A stretch of 64,000 nt of DNA from Vallitalea guaymasensis. Lineage in GTDB: Bacteria; Bacillota; Clostridia; Lachnospirales; Vallitaleaceae. Made by a program: the position numbers and the translations under genes. The notes under the pieces are model-generated. The model had not been told where the DNA came from, searched no databases, and was given only the letters and a program-made list of their open reading frames with translations. Below are positions 34,506 to 44,400 of this stretch, one piece after another (position 1 is the stretch's first letter; every line of letters begins with the position of its first letter). The stretch spans positions 3,224,001-3,288,000 of the forward strand of contig NZ_CP058561.1 of the NCBI RefSeq assembly GCF_018141425.1, written 5' to 3'.

Positions 34506-35912
34506 ATGATTAAATTTGGTACAGGTGGTTGGAGAGCTATAATTGGTGAAGATTTCACTAAGAGTAATTTACAACTTTTATCACAAGGTTTAGCTAATAG
34601 AATGATACAAGAGAATGCTGATGAATTTGTTATTGGCTATGATAGAAGATTCTTATCTGAGAAAAGTGCACAGTGGATGGCAGAAGTTATGGCAGGAAAT
34701 GGAATCAAAGTGTATTTTATTAATAAGATTGCTCCTACACCAATGATTATGTTCAGTGTAAAAGAAATGAAGTTGAAATACGGAGCTGCAATCACTGCAA
34801 GCCATAACCCAGCTGATTATAATGGAATCAAGATCTTCACTGAAGGTGGACGTGATGCTTCAGCTGAAGTTACCAATGAAATTGAAGTAGAAATTAGAAA
34901 AATCGAAGTTGAAGATATAAAAGTAATGAATTTTGATAAAGCTGTTAATGAAGAAAAAGTTGTTATATACAATCCTTTCAATGATTATATTGATACAATA
35001 ATCAATATGACTGATTTAAAAGCCATAAAAGATAAACAGTTGAAAATATTGCTTGACCCAATGTACGGTGTATCCAAGACCTCTCTACAAACAATACTTA
35101 TGACTGCTAGATGTGAAGTTGAACTGATTCATGATAGACATGATACACTTTTTGGTGGTAGATTACCATCTCCTAGTGCTGAAACCTTAGGAAGACTAAA
35201 AAACAATGTTGTGGAAAAAGGTTTTGATCTAGGAATCGGTACAGATGGTGATGCTGACCGTTTAGGAATTATTGATGAAAAAGGTAATTTCATTCATCCT
35301 AATGAAATTATGGCACTTCTTTACTACTACTTACTAAAATATAAAAAATGGACTGGTCCAGTTGTAAGAAACTTAGCTACTACACATCTGCTTGATAAGA
35401 TTGCAGAAGGTTTTGGAGAAGAATGCTATGAAGTTCCAGTTGGTTTCAAACATATTAGTTCCAAGATGGAAGAAACTAATGCACTTATTGGTGGAGAGAG
35501 CAGCGGTGGATTAACTATCAGAGGTCATATTAAGGGAAAAGATGGTGTTTTTGCAGCTTCCCTACTAGTGGAAATGATAAGTGTTACTAATAAGCATCTT
35601 TCAAAACTTCTTGATGAGATTCATGAGCAATTTGGTAAATTCGAAATGGCTGAGCATGGATTCGGATTCGATGTTGAAGAAAAAGAAAGATTATTAAAGA
35701 TTCTATATACAGATAAAAAAATTCCAGAATTCAGCTTTGAAGTTGAAAGAGTAAGTTACATGGATGGAGTTAAAGTGTTCTTCAAAAATGGTGGTTGGAT
35801 TATTGCTAGATTCTCAGGAACAGAGCCACTACTTCGTGTATTTGCTGAAATGGATTGTATGGATAAAGCAGAAATCGTGTGTAAGGAAATGAAAGAGTTC
35901 TTAGGAATATAG
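34506..35912 (+). CDS. phosphoglucomutase/phosphomannomutase family protein
   Basis: 468 residues of the alpha-D-phosphohexomutase superfamily. The phosphoserine is Ser99 in AAITASHNPADYNG. The metal loop is GTDGDADRLG, the sugar-binding loop is GGESSGG and the C-terminal phosphate loop is RFSGTEPLLR. It interconverts sugar 1- and 6-phosphates. The ATG at 34506 is preferred to 34482 (TTG) and 34497 because GGGAAGGA (34489-34496) then has about 9-base spacing and the protein opens with MIKFGTGGWR, usual for the family. In this operon it could feed HexNAc-6-P or glucose-1-P into or out of the UDP-sugar pool. Confidence 0.92.
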   Translation: MIKFGTGGWRAIIGEDFTKSNLQLLSQGLANRMIQENADEFVIGYDRRFLSEKSAQWMAEVMAGNGIKVYFINKIAPTPMIMFSVKEMKLKYGAAITASHNPADYNGIKIFTEGGRDASAEVTNEIEVEIRKIEVEDIKVMNFDKAVNEEKVVIYNPFNDYIDTIINMTDLKAIKDKQLKILLDPMYGVSKTSLQTILMTARCEVELIHDRHDTLFGGRLPSPSAETLGRLKNNVVEKGFDLGIGTDGDADRLGIIDEKGNFIHPNEIMALLYYYLLKYKKWTGPVVRNLATTHLLDKIAEGFGEECYEVPVGFKHISSKMEETNALIGGESSGGLTIRGHIKGKDGVFAASLLVEMISVTNKHLSKLLDEIHEQFGKFEMAEHGFGFDVEEKERLLKILYTDKKIPEFSFEVERVSYMDGVKVFFKNGGWIIARFSGTEPLLRVFAEMDCMDKAEIVCKEMKEFLGI

Positions 35913-35968
35913 GTTTGAAGATTATATGTTATAATAGGAACAATGTTACTAGAATGGAGGGAAATTAG

Positions 35969-36985
35969 ATGAATATATTAGTTACTGGTGGAGCTGGATA
36001 TATTGGCAGTCATACAGTAGTTCAGTTGTTAGAAGAGGGATATGGAGTAATAATTGTTGATAACTTTTCTAATAGTAAGCCTGAGTCATTGAAAAGAATT
36101 AAAGAGATTACAGGAAAAGATTTTAAATTCTATGAAGTGGATTTATTAGATAGAGAAGCTCTTGATAAAGTTTTTGTGGATAATGAGATTGATGCAGTAA
36201 TTCATTTTGCTGGTCTTAAGGCAGTTGGAGAATCTGTTTCAATTCCAATGAAATATTATCATAATAATATTACTGGTACACTTGTGTTATGTGAACTAAT
36301 GAAGAAACATAATGTTAAGAACATGGTATTCAGTTCTTCTGCTACTGTATACGGTATGAATAATGTATCTCCTTTAACAGAGGATTTACCTCTTAGTACT
36401 ACGAATCCTTATGGAAGTACTAAGCTTATGATTGAACAGATTCTAAGAGATATCTATGTATCAGATAATACATGGAGTATCGCTTTACTTAGATATTTCA
36501 ATCCTATTGGAGCACATATAAGTGGCAGGATTGGGGAAGACCCTAATGGTATCCCTAATAATCTTATGCCATATATCACTCAGGTTGCAATTGGCAAGCG
36601 TGAGGAGTTAAGTGTATTCGGTAATGATTATGATACACATGATGGTACTGGTGTGAGAGACTATATTCATGTAGTCGATTTGGCAAGTGGACATCTAAAA
36701 GCAGTTAATAAGGTTATGGGTATGAAAGGTATAGAAGCCTATAATCTAGGTACTGGTACAGGTTACAGTGTTCTTGATGTAATTAACAATTTTGAAAAGG
36801 CAACTGATGTGAAGGTTCCATATAAGATTATTGAGAGAAGACCTGGAGATATAGGCACATGTTATGCTGATGCTTCAAAGGCTTATAAAGAGCTAGGTTG
36901 GAAAGCAGAAAAGAATCTTGAGGATATGTGCAGGGATTCTTGGTGTTGGCAGAGTAATAATCCTAATGGGTATGAAAATAAGTAA
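35969..36985 (+). CDS. galE: UDP-glucose 4-epimerase
   Basis: 338 residues, the standard length. It has the NAD-binding TGGAGYIGSHT at the N-terminus, HFAGLKAVGES, the catalytic SSSATVYG serine and YGSTK (Tyr-x-x-x-Lys), then ALLRYFNPIGAH and the C-terminal RRPGDIGTCYADASKAYKELGWKAEKNL. It interconverts UDP-glucose and UDP-galactose, and in some bacteria the N-acetyl forms. It is the last gene of the kinase/nucleotidyltransferase/mutase operon, with GGAGGG before the ATG and a terminator after it. Confidence 0.95.
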   Translation: MNILVTGGAGYIGSHTVVQLLEEGYGVIIVDNFSNSKPESLKRIKEITGKDFKFYEVDLLDREALDKVFVDNEIDAVIHFAGLKAVGESVSIPMKYYHNNITGTLVLCELMKKHNVKNMVFSSSATVYGMNNVSPLTEDLPLSTTNPYGSTKLMIEQILRDIYVSDNTWSIALLRYFNPIGAHISGRIGEDPNGIPNNLMPYITQVAIGKREELSVFGNDYDTHDGTGVRDYIHVVDLASGHLKAVNKVMGMKGIEAYNLGTGTGYSVLDVINNFEKATDVKVPYKIIERRPGDIGTCYADASKAYKELGWKAEKNLEDMCRDSWCWQSNNPNGYENK

Positions 36986-37033
36986 ATAAGTATTATACAT
37001 TTGAAGTTATTTATAGATAGTACATTCAGATAT

Positions 37034-37084
37034 AAAATCGTAATATTTTGCATAGTTATGTGCAAGATATTATGATTTTTTTAT
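37034..37084 (+). terminator. intrinsic terminator after galE
   Basis: An 18-base stem with two G-U pairs (37034-37051 with 37061-37078) followed by TTTTTT. Confidence 0.85.
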
Positions 37085-37263
37085 ATTAATCATTAGTATA
37101 TCTAAGGCACTAGGTTATAAGTAGGATAATAGATAAAGCTTATATATCTTGTAAATTGCTTAGCATAAAATGACTAAATGTGCTATAATTATAGGTTATT
37201 AAATAGCTTATATAAAAATAAGTCATCAGATATAATACGTGAATTATATAGAAGGAGATTGTC

Positions 37264-38076
37264 ATGAAAAGAATTTATCAAGATTATCATATGCACAGTA
37301 GCATTTCTCCTGATTCTAATGTACCTATGGAGGAGATGTGTCAGTCAGCAATTGACAAAGGATTCAAAGAAATAGCTATCACAGACCACTTTGAATTTTT
37401 TTCTAAAGGAGTAATTGAATATAGATTCAATGAAGCTTATTTAGAGGAATATTCTAAAACGATAAAGGATTGTAAAGAAAAATTTGATGGTAGATTAATA
37501 ATTAAAAAAGGGATTGAGTTAGGGCAGCAGCATTTACAGTTAGAAATGTCTAATAGAATATTGCAATCATATAAATTTGATTTTGTACTTGGTTCAGTAC
37601 ATAAAATTAATAAACTGGACCTTAGCCAGATTAAGTATAATTATAGTATTATAGATATATATTGCAAAAGATATCTGGAGCAGGTATATGAGCTTGTGGA
37701 CAAAGGAGATTTTGACTCTCTGGCTCACTTGGATTTAATTAAGAGATATGCATCACAACTTAATGTAGAAGTTAATTTAATAGATTATAGAATTGAGTTA
37801 GCACAGATATTTGAGCGATTAATTGAAAGAAATAAAGGGCTTGAAATCAATACTTCAAGTTTGCGTCAAGGATTAGATGAGCCTTTTCCAACAGTACCAA
37901 TACTTAAGATGTATAAGTCTATGGGTGGAGAAATAATAACCATAGGTTCAGATGCTCATAATCCATTTGATATCGGTAGAGATTTTGATAGAGTTATTAG
38001 TATACTTGAAGAAATTGGGTTTAGGAATATATATACTTTTGACAACAGAAAAAGCCAAAGAATTGAGTTGTTTTAG
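37264..38076 (+). CDS. PHP-type histidinol-phosphatase-like protein (HisJ family)
   Basis: 270 residues with the PHP metal pattern of HisJ/HisK: QDYHMHSSISPDS, EIAITDHFEFF, KKGIELGQQ, FVLGSVHKI, DFDSLAHLDLIKRY, EINTSSLRQG and ITIGSDAHNPFDIG. The HisJ type dephosphorylates histidinol phosphate. No other histidine genes are near, so a different phosphoester is possible. AAGGAG precedes the ATG. An extended -10 TGCTATAAT lies at 37181-37189. It runs into an unusual hairpin at 38094-38161. Confidence 0.85.
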   Translation: MKRIYQDYHMHSSISPDSNVPMEEMCQSAIDKGFKEIAITDHFEFFSKGVIEYRFNEAYLEEYSKTIKDCKEKFDGRLIIKKGIELGQQHLQLEMSNRILQSYKFDFVLGSVHKINKLDLSQIKYNYSIIDIYCKRYLEQVYELVDKGDFDSLAHLDLIKRYASQLNVEVNLIDYRIELAQIFERLIERNKGLEINTSSLRQGLDEPFPTVPILKMYKSMGGEIITIGSDAHNPFDIGRDFDRVISILEEIGFRNIYTFDNRKSQRIELF

Positions 38077-38093
38077 TTGGAAAAAGTGAAATT

Positions 38094-38161
38094 TGTTTAG
38101 CTAATGGAAACCAATTTAGTCCAGATTATTAAACTAAGGTGAAGGTTCCAACAGCTAAACA
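38094..38161. terminator. stem-loop between convergent genes
   Basis: TGTTTAGCT and TGGAAACC (38094-38112) pair with GGTTCCA and AGCTAAACA (38144-38161) across small internal loops. There is no strong T tract, only GAGTTTGTTT. It probably ends transcription between the convergent genes, but this is uncertain. Confidence 0.5.
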
Positions 38162-38202
38162 GAGTTTGTTTATAAAACATAAAGTAATTAAGTTTATTAT
38201 AA

Positions 38203-38733
38203 TCAAGCTAATATTTTCAATAACAGATTAGGTATTAACAGTGCTACAGCCATTCCATAGAGTAGGTCAAGCCATACAACTGATCCTAAAGCACCTATGT
38301 ATATTAAAACTACTATTGGAAAACATATAATCTTAGTCAACCAATTAGTTTCGTTACTCTTAATTAGTTCCCATATATTATTAGCATCTCCCCTGCTTGG
38401 GAATGCATGCATAGCTATAGATATTCCTAGCCAGATTAGGAAAAAATCCAGGAAATCACCAGAATTGAATCTAAGAACGGGTATTGCTGCTGACATAGCT
38501 ATCAGGGCACCTAATATTGTATTTATGATAAATGGTCCAATACTGATTAATACGTGTTGATAAACTTTTTTTGGTTCTTCATGTACAACATAGCCACATG
38601 GATTAGCGAATCTGAAATAACATACATCAAAAACTGCAACTCTTGAAATTCTACAGAAAAATTGATGTGCCATTTCATGTACGATTACTCCTGGAAAAGT
38701 AGCTAGTGATATTATTTGACCTGGTATTAACAT
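38203..38733 (-). CDS. integral membrane zinc metalloprotease-like protein
   Basis: 176 residues with about four membrane helices. A gluzincin-like HEMAH (VIVHEMAHQFFC, about residues 18-30) sits in the first helix. A second acidic site SRGDANNIWEL near residue 117 could supply the third metal ligand, as in site-2-protease relatives. It is compact and lacks the PDZ domain of RseP-type enzymes. Its substrate is unknown. It is downstream of the TPR gene (18-base gap) and probably co-transcribed with it. An AAGGAA site precedes the ATG. Confidence 0.72.
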   Translation of the reverse strand: MLIPGQIISLATFPGVIVHEMAHQFFCRISRVAVFDVCYFRFANPCGYVVHEEPKKVYQHVLISIGPFIINTILGALIAMSAAIPVLRFNSGDFLDFFLIWLGISIAMHAFPSRGDANNIWELIKSNETNWLTKIICFPIVVLIYIGALGSVVWLDLLYGMAVALLIPNLLLKILA

Positions 38734-38751
38734 ATTTTGTATTCCTTTCTA

Positions 38752-39813
38752 CTATTCTATTGATTCTGAATCAAAGCTTTCTAGATATTCTTTATCTTCA
38801 GGACTAAGGTCATCATGTTCTTTAATAATATTTAAGATTTCGTTTCTTTCTTCTATCATATCATTGTAATGATATGTTTCTGCTAAAGTCTCCATTATAG
38901 AAAGATTATCAGAATCAAGTTCATAAGCTTTTTCAATATAGTCAAGAGCCTTTTTGTCATTTAATCTTTTTAATTCTATTCTTGCTAATGCTGCATATGC
39001 TCCTGCTGATTCAACGTTCATATGTAGAATATGATTACAGTAAGATATTGCAGAATCATAGTTTTCTAGTTCTCTCTCAATTGCTGCCATACATACTAGT
39101 GCATATTGGTTGTTTGGATGTTGTATCAACATTATTTCCATGTAATATTTTGCTTGTTCATAGTTACCTTGAGTACAGTAGAGGTCAGATAACATATAAG
39201 CTGCCATATTATTATTAGGGTGTACATTAATATATTCAGTTAATTTTTGTATTTTTATATCATCTGTATCAGTTGCGATTATATCTAAAAGATTACTAAG
39301 TTCACTATCTAGCACATAGATATCTTGCAGGTCAAGACTTATATCATCTATTTGATCATATAGTTTTTCATTATCAATTGTAGTACCTTCTAGAGCTATT
39401 AATAGGTCAATAACGTCAGCATAATTACCATTGTAATATTGAGCTATAATTATTTTAGATTTTATATTTCCTGAGTTATTGTACTGTTCATTTGCCTTTT
39501 TATATTCCTCTAAAGCTGTAGAATATTTTTTTTGTTCTTCTGCCTGTTTACCTCTTTCATAAGCTATAGCACCTTTCATCGTTGTTGGAAATCTCATCAA
39601 TGAATAAATGACTAATCCTATAACAATCAAAAATACTAACTTGATTGATGGAGGAATAGGTCTTTTGGAAAGCTTGTCTCGACAATCTTTACATAAATTG
39701 AATTTGTAGCCTTCTTCAACAATAGAACGTCCACAGTTTTCACAACCATAATGATAGGTCTGGTCATAAAAATTGCCATAGTTATATTTGTTGTTCATGT
39801 TCTCCTCTGACAT
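38752..39813 (-). CDS. membrane-anchored zinc-ribbon and TPR protein
   Basis: 353 residues starting at the ATG at 39813, which has GAAGGAGAGGAG about 7-18 bases upstream; a longer ATG frame to 39888 would place this site inside the gene. The N-terminus holds a zinc ribbon (CENCGRSIVEEG...CKDC), then one membrane helix (about residues 58-76), then some 270 residues of tetratricopeptide repeats (for example AAYMLSDLYCTQGNYEQAKYYME and AAYAALARIELKRLNDKKALDYIEKAYELD). It likely scaffolds a protein complex at the membrane, perhaps with the protease encoded just downstream. Confidence 0.8.
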   Translation of the reverse strand: MSEENMNNKYNYGNFYDQTYHYGCENCGRSIVEEGYKFNLCKDCRDKLSKRPIPPSIKLVFLIVIGLVIYSLMRFPTTMKGAIAYERGKQAEEQKKYSTALEEYKKANEQYNNSGNIKSKIIIAQYYNGNYADVIDLLIALEGTTIDNEKLYDQIDDISLDLQDIYVLDSELSNLLDIIATDTDDIKIQKLTEYINVHPNNNMAAYMLSDLYCTQGNYEQAKYYMEIMLIQHPNNQYALVCMAAIERELENYDSAISYCNHILHMNVESAGAYAALARIELKRLNDKKALDYIEKAYELDSDNLSIMETLAETYHYNDMIEERNEILNIIKEHDDLSPEDKEYLESFDSESIE

Positions 39814-40372
39814 AAAAGTCTCCTCTCCTTCACATATCATAACAAATGCCAGTAAATGTATCGGCATAATTATTAATAAAATTAGCATTAATTCTAATAA
39901 AAATTATATTTGCATATTGTATTCTAAATTACCACCTTTAATAATATAAAACTATAAAAGAAAGCTATTAAATAAAATGAGTATGTAGATAAAATTTATG
40001 TTAAATTTATAATTAGATAAGTAAATATAGTAATTTATTCTTGACTAAACAAGCCGTATAACGTAGTATATGAATAATCTAATTATATAATATTAATTGA
40101 TTTAAGTATATATCTACCATTTTATGTATTTTTGGATATAAATGTATAATAATTAATAAGTTTTTATTATCAATAAATTATAATATACCGATATATAAAA
40201 TATATTATATAATAAAGAACTAACATAAAAAATCTGAGAATATCTAGCTATTTGTCCAATATTAAGTTAAATCAGCATATATGAAAATTTAATAAATGGA
40301 AACTCATCATCTTAATATAAAAGGGGAAAATCTAAAATAATATTATAACAACTATTGGAAAGGAGATGTAAA
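39814..40372. other. 559-base AT-rich non-coding stretch
   Basis: It lies between divergent genes. A possible promoter is TTGACT (40041-40046), a 17-base spacer and TAGTAT (40064-40069), about 300 bases before the response-regulator start, which would mean a long leader. No gene, clear hairpin or repeat was seen otherwise. Confidence 0.5.
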
Positions 40373-41143
40373 ATGCATAATACCATACTAAAGACAACTA
40401 AAATTTTATATGTAGAGGATGAGAAAATAACAAGGACATATATTCATAATTTTTTAAAGAAGAAGGTAGGAAAAGTAATTCTTGCTGAAAATGGTGAAGA
40501 TGGAATACAAAAATTCGTAGAAAACATTCCAGATATTATTATAACAGATTTAGTGTTACCAGATATCAGTGGAATAGAGATGATGAGAAGAATAAGATTA
40601 ATGGGGTACAAATCGCCAGTTATAATAACATCGGCTTCCTCGGATTCTAAAACTATATTAGAAACCATTGACTTGAAGATTGAGAAATACATCCTAAAAC
40701 CTATAGATGTTAATATCTTGATGGAGAAATTAAAAGAAATAGTATCAGATATCATTGAAAGCAATAATGAACAATTGGTGGTCAATCAAGAACATTTATT
40801 ATCAGATGAACAAAAAATTAAGTTCCAAATTGATATTAGAAATATTTATTCAAAATATTTGAAGTCTATCACTGGTAAAGGTGCAAGAAGTATTCAGGTT
40901 TTTATTAAACATAAGGAAATTGAAATAGTATGCAAAGATAATCTAACCATAATTGAAGAAAGCTTAATGAATGCTGGACAATACTCTAGTGGTATTCAAA
41001 TGATAAGGCATACTATCTATGAAAATACAATCAATGATGTTGAACAAGGAATAAGTGAGTTAATAGGTAAAAATGTTAACTTGAAAAAAATAGATTTATA
41101 TCCAAAAAGAAGATATGAGAGAATATTGTTTGAAATCATTTAA
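40373..41143 (+). CDS. response regulator with DUF2294-like C-terminal domain
   Basis: 256 residues. The ATG at 40373 has AAGGAGA 7 bases upstream; the TTG at 40355 is rejected. The receiver domain is complete: acidic Glu15/Asp16, phospho-acceptor Asp59 (IIITDLVLPDISG), Thr/Ser switch in VIITSAS and Lys in YILKPID. Residues 145-256 are not a DNA-binding domain. They resemble DUF2294: KYLKSITGKGARSIQVFIKHKEIEIV, a central helix pair, then ISELIGKNVNLKKIDLYPKRRYERILFEI. Output is therefore probably protein-protein or ligand-based. It stands alone, with no kinase adjacent. A hairpin at 41238-41278 ends it. Confidence 0.8.
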   Translation: MHNTILKTTKILYVEDEKITRTYIHNFLKKKVGKVILAENGEDGIQKFVENIPDIIITDLVLPDISGIEMMRRIRLMGYKSPVIITSASSDSKTILETIDLKIEKYILKPIDVNILMEKLKEIVSDIIESNNEQLVVNQEHLLSDEQKIKFQIDIRNIYSKYLKSITGKGARSIQVFIKHKEIEIVCKDNLTIIEESLMNAGQYSSGIQMIRHTIYENTINDVEQGISELIGKNVNLKKIDLYPKRRYERILFEII

Positions 41144-41237
41144 CCTAGTAATATCAATCAAACATAATAATGCTTGAAATTTGTAATATTTTATAATATA
41201 ATTCTATTATAAAATTGATTCTAATAATATATTCTAG

Positions 41238-41278
41238 AAAAATGGATATATAAGATTATATATAAGCCATTTTTATAT
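41238..41278 (+). terminator. probable terminator of the response-regulator gene
   Basis: AAAAATGG (41238-41245) pairs with CCATTTTT (41267-41274) around an AT-rich inner stem. Confidence 0.55.
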
Positions 41279-41338
41279 TATTAGTACTTAAAAATAAATA
41301 ATATTTATGGAGTAGCTATTTGAATCTATTATAATTTG

Positions 41339-41397
41339 AATGGTCCATAATAAAAGCTTTATGTATTAGTAAAGTTTTTATTATGGACCATTTTTTT
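41339..41397 (+). terminator. 23-base-pair leader hairpin with T7, just upstream of the surface-protein start
   Basis: 41339-41361 pairs with 41370-41392 (one G-U), loop TGTATTAG, T run 41391-41397. It ends 18 bases before the ATG at 41416, immediately ahead of the ribosome binding site GAAGGAGG. A TATAAT (41330-41335) sits just before it. It is either a terminator for upstream transcription or an attenuator of the surface-protein gene. Confidence 0.75.
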
Positions 41398-41415
41398 ATT
41401 GAAGGAGGAATATTA

Positions 41416-44400
41416 ATGAAAAAAAAAGTAGCATCTAAAGTGTATAGTTACTTATTGGTTCTACTACTGATAATACAGTTAATGATGGGAAGCTTGTCCA
41501 CAACTGTATATGCTGATTCTGATATATCGACCGATATTGAGTTATTCATTCTGAAAGATGATATCAGATCAACGGAAAAAGATGTTCAAGCAGGAGAGTT
41601 ATTCATCTATGCTGCAAAATATACATTTGCCAGCACTACCTCTAATATAACAGGTGCATCTATAACTATACAACTACCTGAAGAAGTTGAATATGTTTCA
41701 ACTATTGGGTCAAACCACACACTTGATCCTATATATGATGAGAATACCAGAGAATTAGAAATTCCATTTATTGAACCACTTCCAGCTTGTACAGGATTAG
41801 TTCAAATTAATTTAAGATTTCCTAATGGTGTTACACCAGAAGGAACAACGGTATCATCTACAGCTTTTATTAAGGCAGATGGTACACCAACACTAGAGAG
41901 TAATCAGGTTAGTGTTACAGCACATGCAGATTCTGAGTGGAAAGTATCCAAGGAAAAAACTTCTCCAGATACTGATCCTATACCAGGCTCGTTAGTTACT
42001 TATACTATTAACTTTTTTCATGATGATTTAATTGGAAGCGGATATTTAAATTTGAATAATGCTAAACTAGTAGATACATTACCGACTTTGGCTGAATTCA
42101 TTAGCGCAGACGATGGAGGAGTGTATGATTCTGATACACATACTGTTACATGGGATTTAGGAGATTTAGATCCAGGTATACAATCAGAAAGTTATTTTGT
42201 TAGAAACGTTGTCGTAAAATATCCTGAGGATATTAATGAAAGTGTAACTAATCTAGTTGCTGGTTCTGGGACAATGGTTGGTGGAGAAGAAGTTAATGAG
42301 ACTGCTGAAGTAAGTCATTATTTTGGAAGTACTGAAAGTGCAAAAGTACGTGATTTCAGAAAATATTCTTCAGAAAGAGAAAGAGCTATTGGGCAAAGAG
42401 TAAGATATACCATTGCTGATATTGGTAATGATGAGATTAACGGTAATGTAGCCCTAGATTCCCTAATCTTTGAAGATAATTTTCCAGAGGAGTTCAATTT
42501 TACCAAACTTAGTACTGGTGGATATGAACCTACTCCTGAAGCAGAATATTCTTGTAAATACAAAACCAATAAAAATACAACATGGACATCTTGGCCAAAT
42601 AGGACATTTACAAGAGGTACCTATCCAAATTTAGAGGTAGAAGAGCTGAATTTAGACTTGGACGAATATGTTACAGGTATAAGATTAGAATTTCCTAATG
42701 CTGAACAGAACTTCAAGAGTAAGAGTCAAATGTATATTGAAGGAATCTTGATAAGTCCTGACCATGCAGGCAATGAGGTTGTTGTTGGGCAAAAATTCAC
42801 TAATACTGCTACTGTTACAGGTATATATAATGGGAATATTGCAGATGTAAAAGAAGCCTCTGCTGAAATAACAGTAGTTGCTCCTGAACCATTCATATAT
42901 CCACAAAAGAAAGTTGTTGGTTTACAGGAGACAGGCTACATTCCAGAAGAGGAAGTTGAATATGAGCTTAATGTAGAGAATGGTTATTGGGCTACAGGAG
43001 ATCTACAGAATCCAATAGTTGTTGACTTGTTGCCAAGTGAATTGGAATATGTTGATGGCAGTTGGACTATTACGGAACCAGAAGAGACACAGCCTATTTT
43101 TGAAAAGATAGATAATTATAATAATACAGGAAGAACACTGCTTAGATGGAAATGGGAAGGTGATAATTCACTTACTTTCGCTCCATCAGATAAGAGAAAA
43201 ATTACATTCAAAGTTAAGATAAAGCCTCGTACCTTGATTGGGACTGTTACTAATAAATATTATGTAACAACCAATACAGGAGCAATTGGGGGTACTGGAA
43301 GAGAGTATGATGTTAGTGATCTAGATGGAGATGGTAATAGATTTGATAATATATACAGAGGACAAGCTGATATAGCCATCAATCCAACAGTTTCACTGAA
43401 GCCAGTTAAATGGGTAAAAGGTATTTTGGATGATGATTGGACTAGGTATGATGCAGATGATGTAATAGGAAGTCGTGCGAAAACCACTCCTGGAGGAACT
43501 ATAGATTATAAATTGGTTATAACAAATGAAGGAAATACTCATACAAGAGAAATTAAAATCATAGATATATTACCTTCTGTAGGAGATAAAACAGTATATT
43601 CTGGTGTTGATAGAGGTTCTCAATGGACGCCAAGTTTGGCTGAACCAATAGTAGCACCTGAAAATATGGTTGTCTATTATAGTACAGTAAGTAATCCTGA
43701 CAGAAACGAGTTGGGAATAGATTTACCAAATACACAACCGGCTAATTGGTCCACAACTCCACCGGATGATATTACAACTGTTAAATCCGTAAAATTTGAA
43801 TGGGTATCATGGGTAGTATATCCAGGACAAAGTATAGAGATAAACTGGAAGATGACAGCACCTATAGGTTCTCCCATTAATTCAGTAGCCTATGACTCTT
43901 TTGCTTTTTCAGCTGAACGTCTTAATGGTGAAAAAATATTAGCATCTGAACCTATTAAAGTTGGTGTAGAAATAAAAGAAAATTCTAAAGGTGAACTAGG
44001 TAATTATGTTTGGTTAGATAAAAACGAGAATGGTGTTCAAGATGTGGATGAACAAGGACAAAACGGCGTAATTGTTGAATTATATGATGATAACGATGTC
44101 AAGCTTGCTACAACAACAACATCCAATGATTTTGATAATAAGCCAGGTTACTATGCTTTTTCCAATTTGAATGGAGGTAATTATTATATTAAATTCCAAC
44201 TTCCATATGGATATAAATTTACAGAACCAGACATTACAGATGATCAAAATGATTCAGATGTAGATACTACAAGTTATTGTACACCTATAATCAATTTGCC
44301 AAGTGGTTATAAAGATAACTCTTGGGATGCTGGTATAATCCTTGATAAACCAGCCAGTGTCGGTGATAAGATATGGATTGATACAGATGAAAATGGTTTG

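Noticed and set aside
38752-39888. Longer TPR protein starting at 39888
   Set aside because: The extension holds the ribosome binding site for the ATG at 39813 and has no site of its own.
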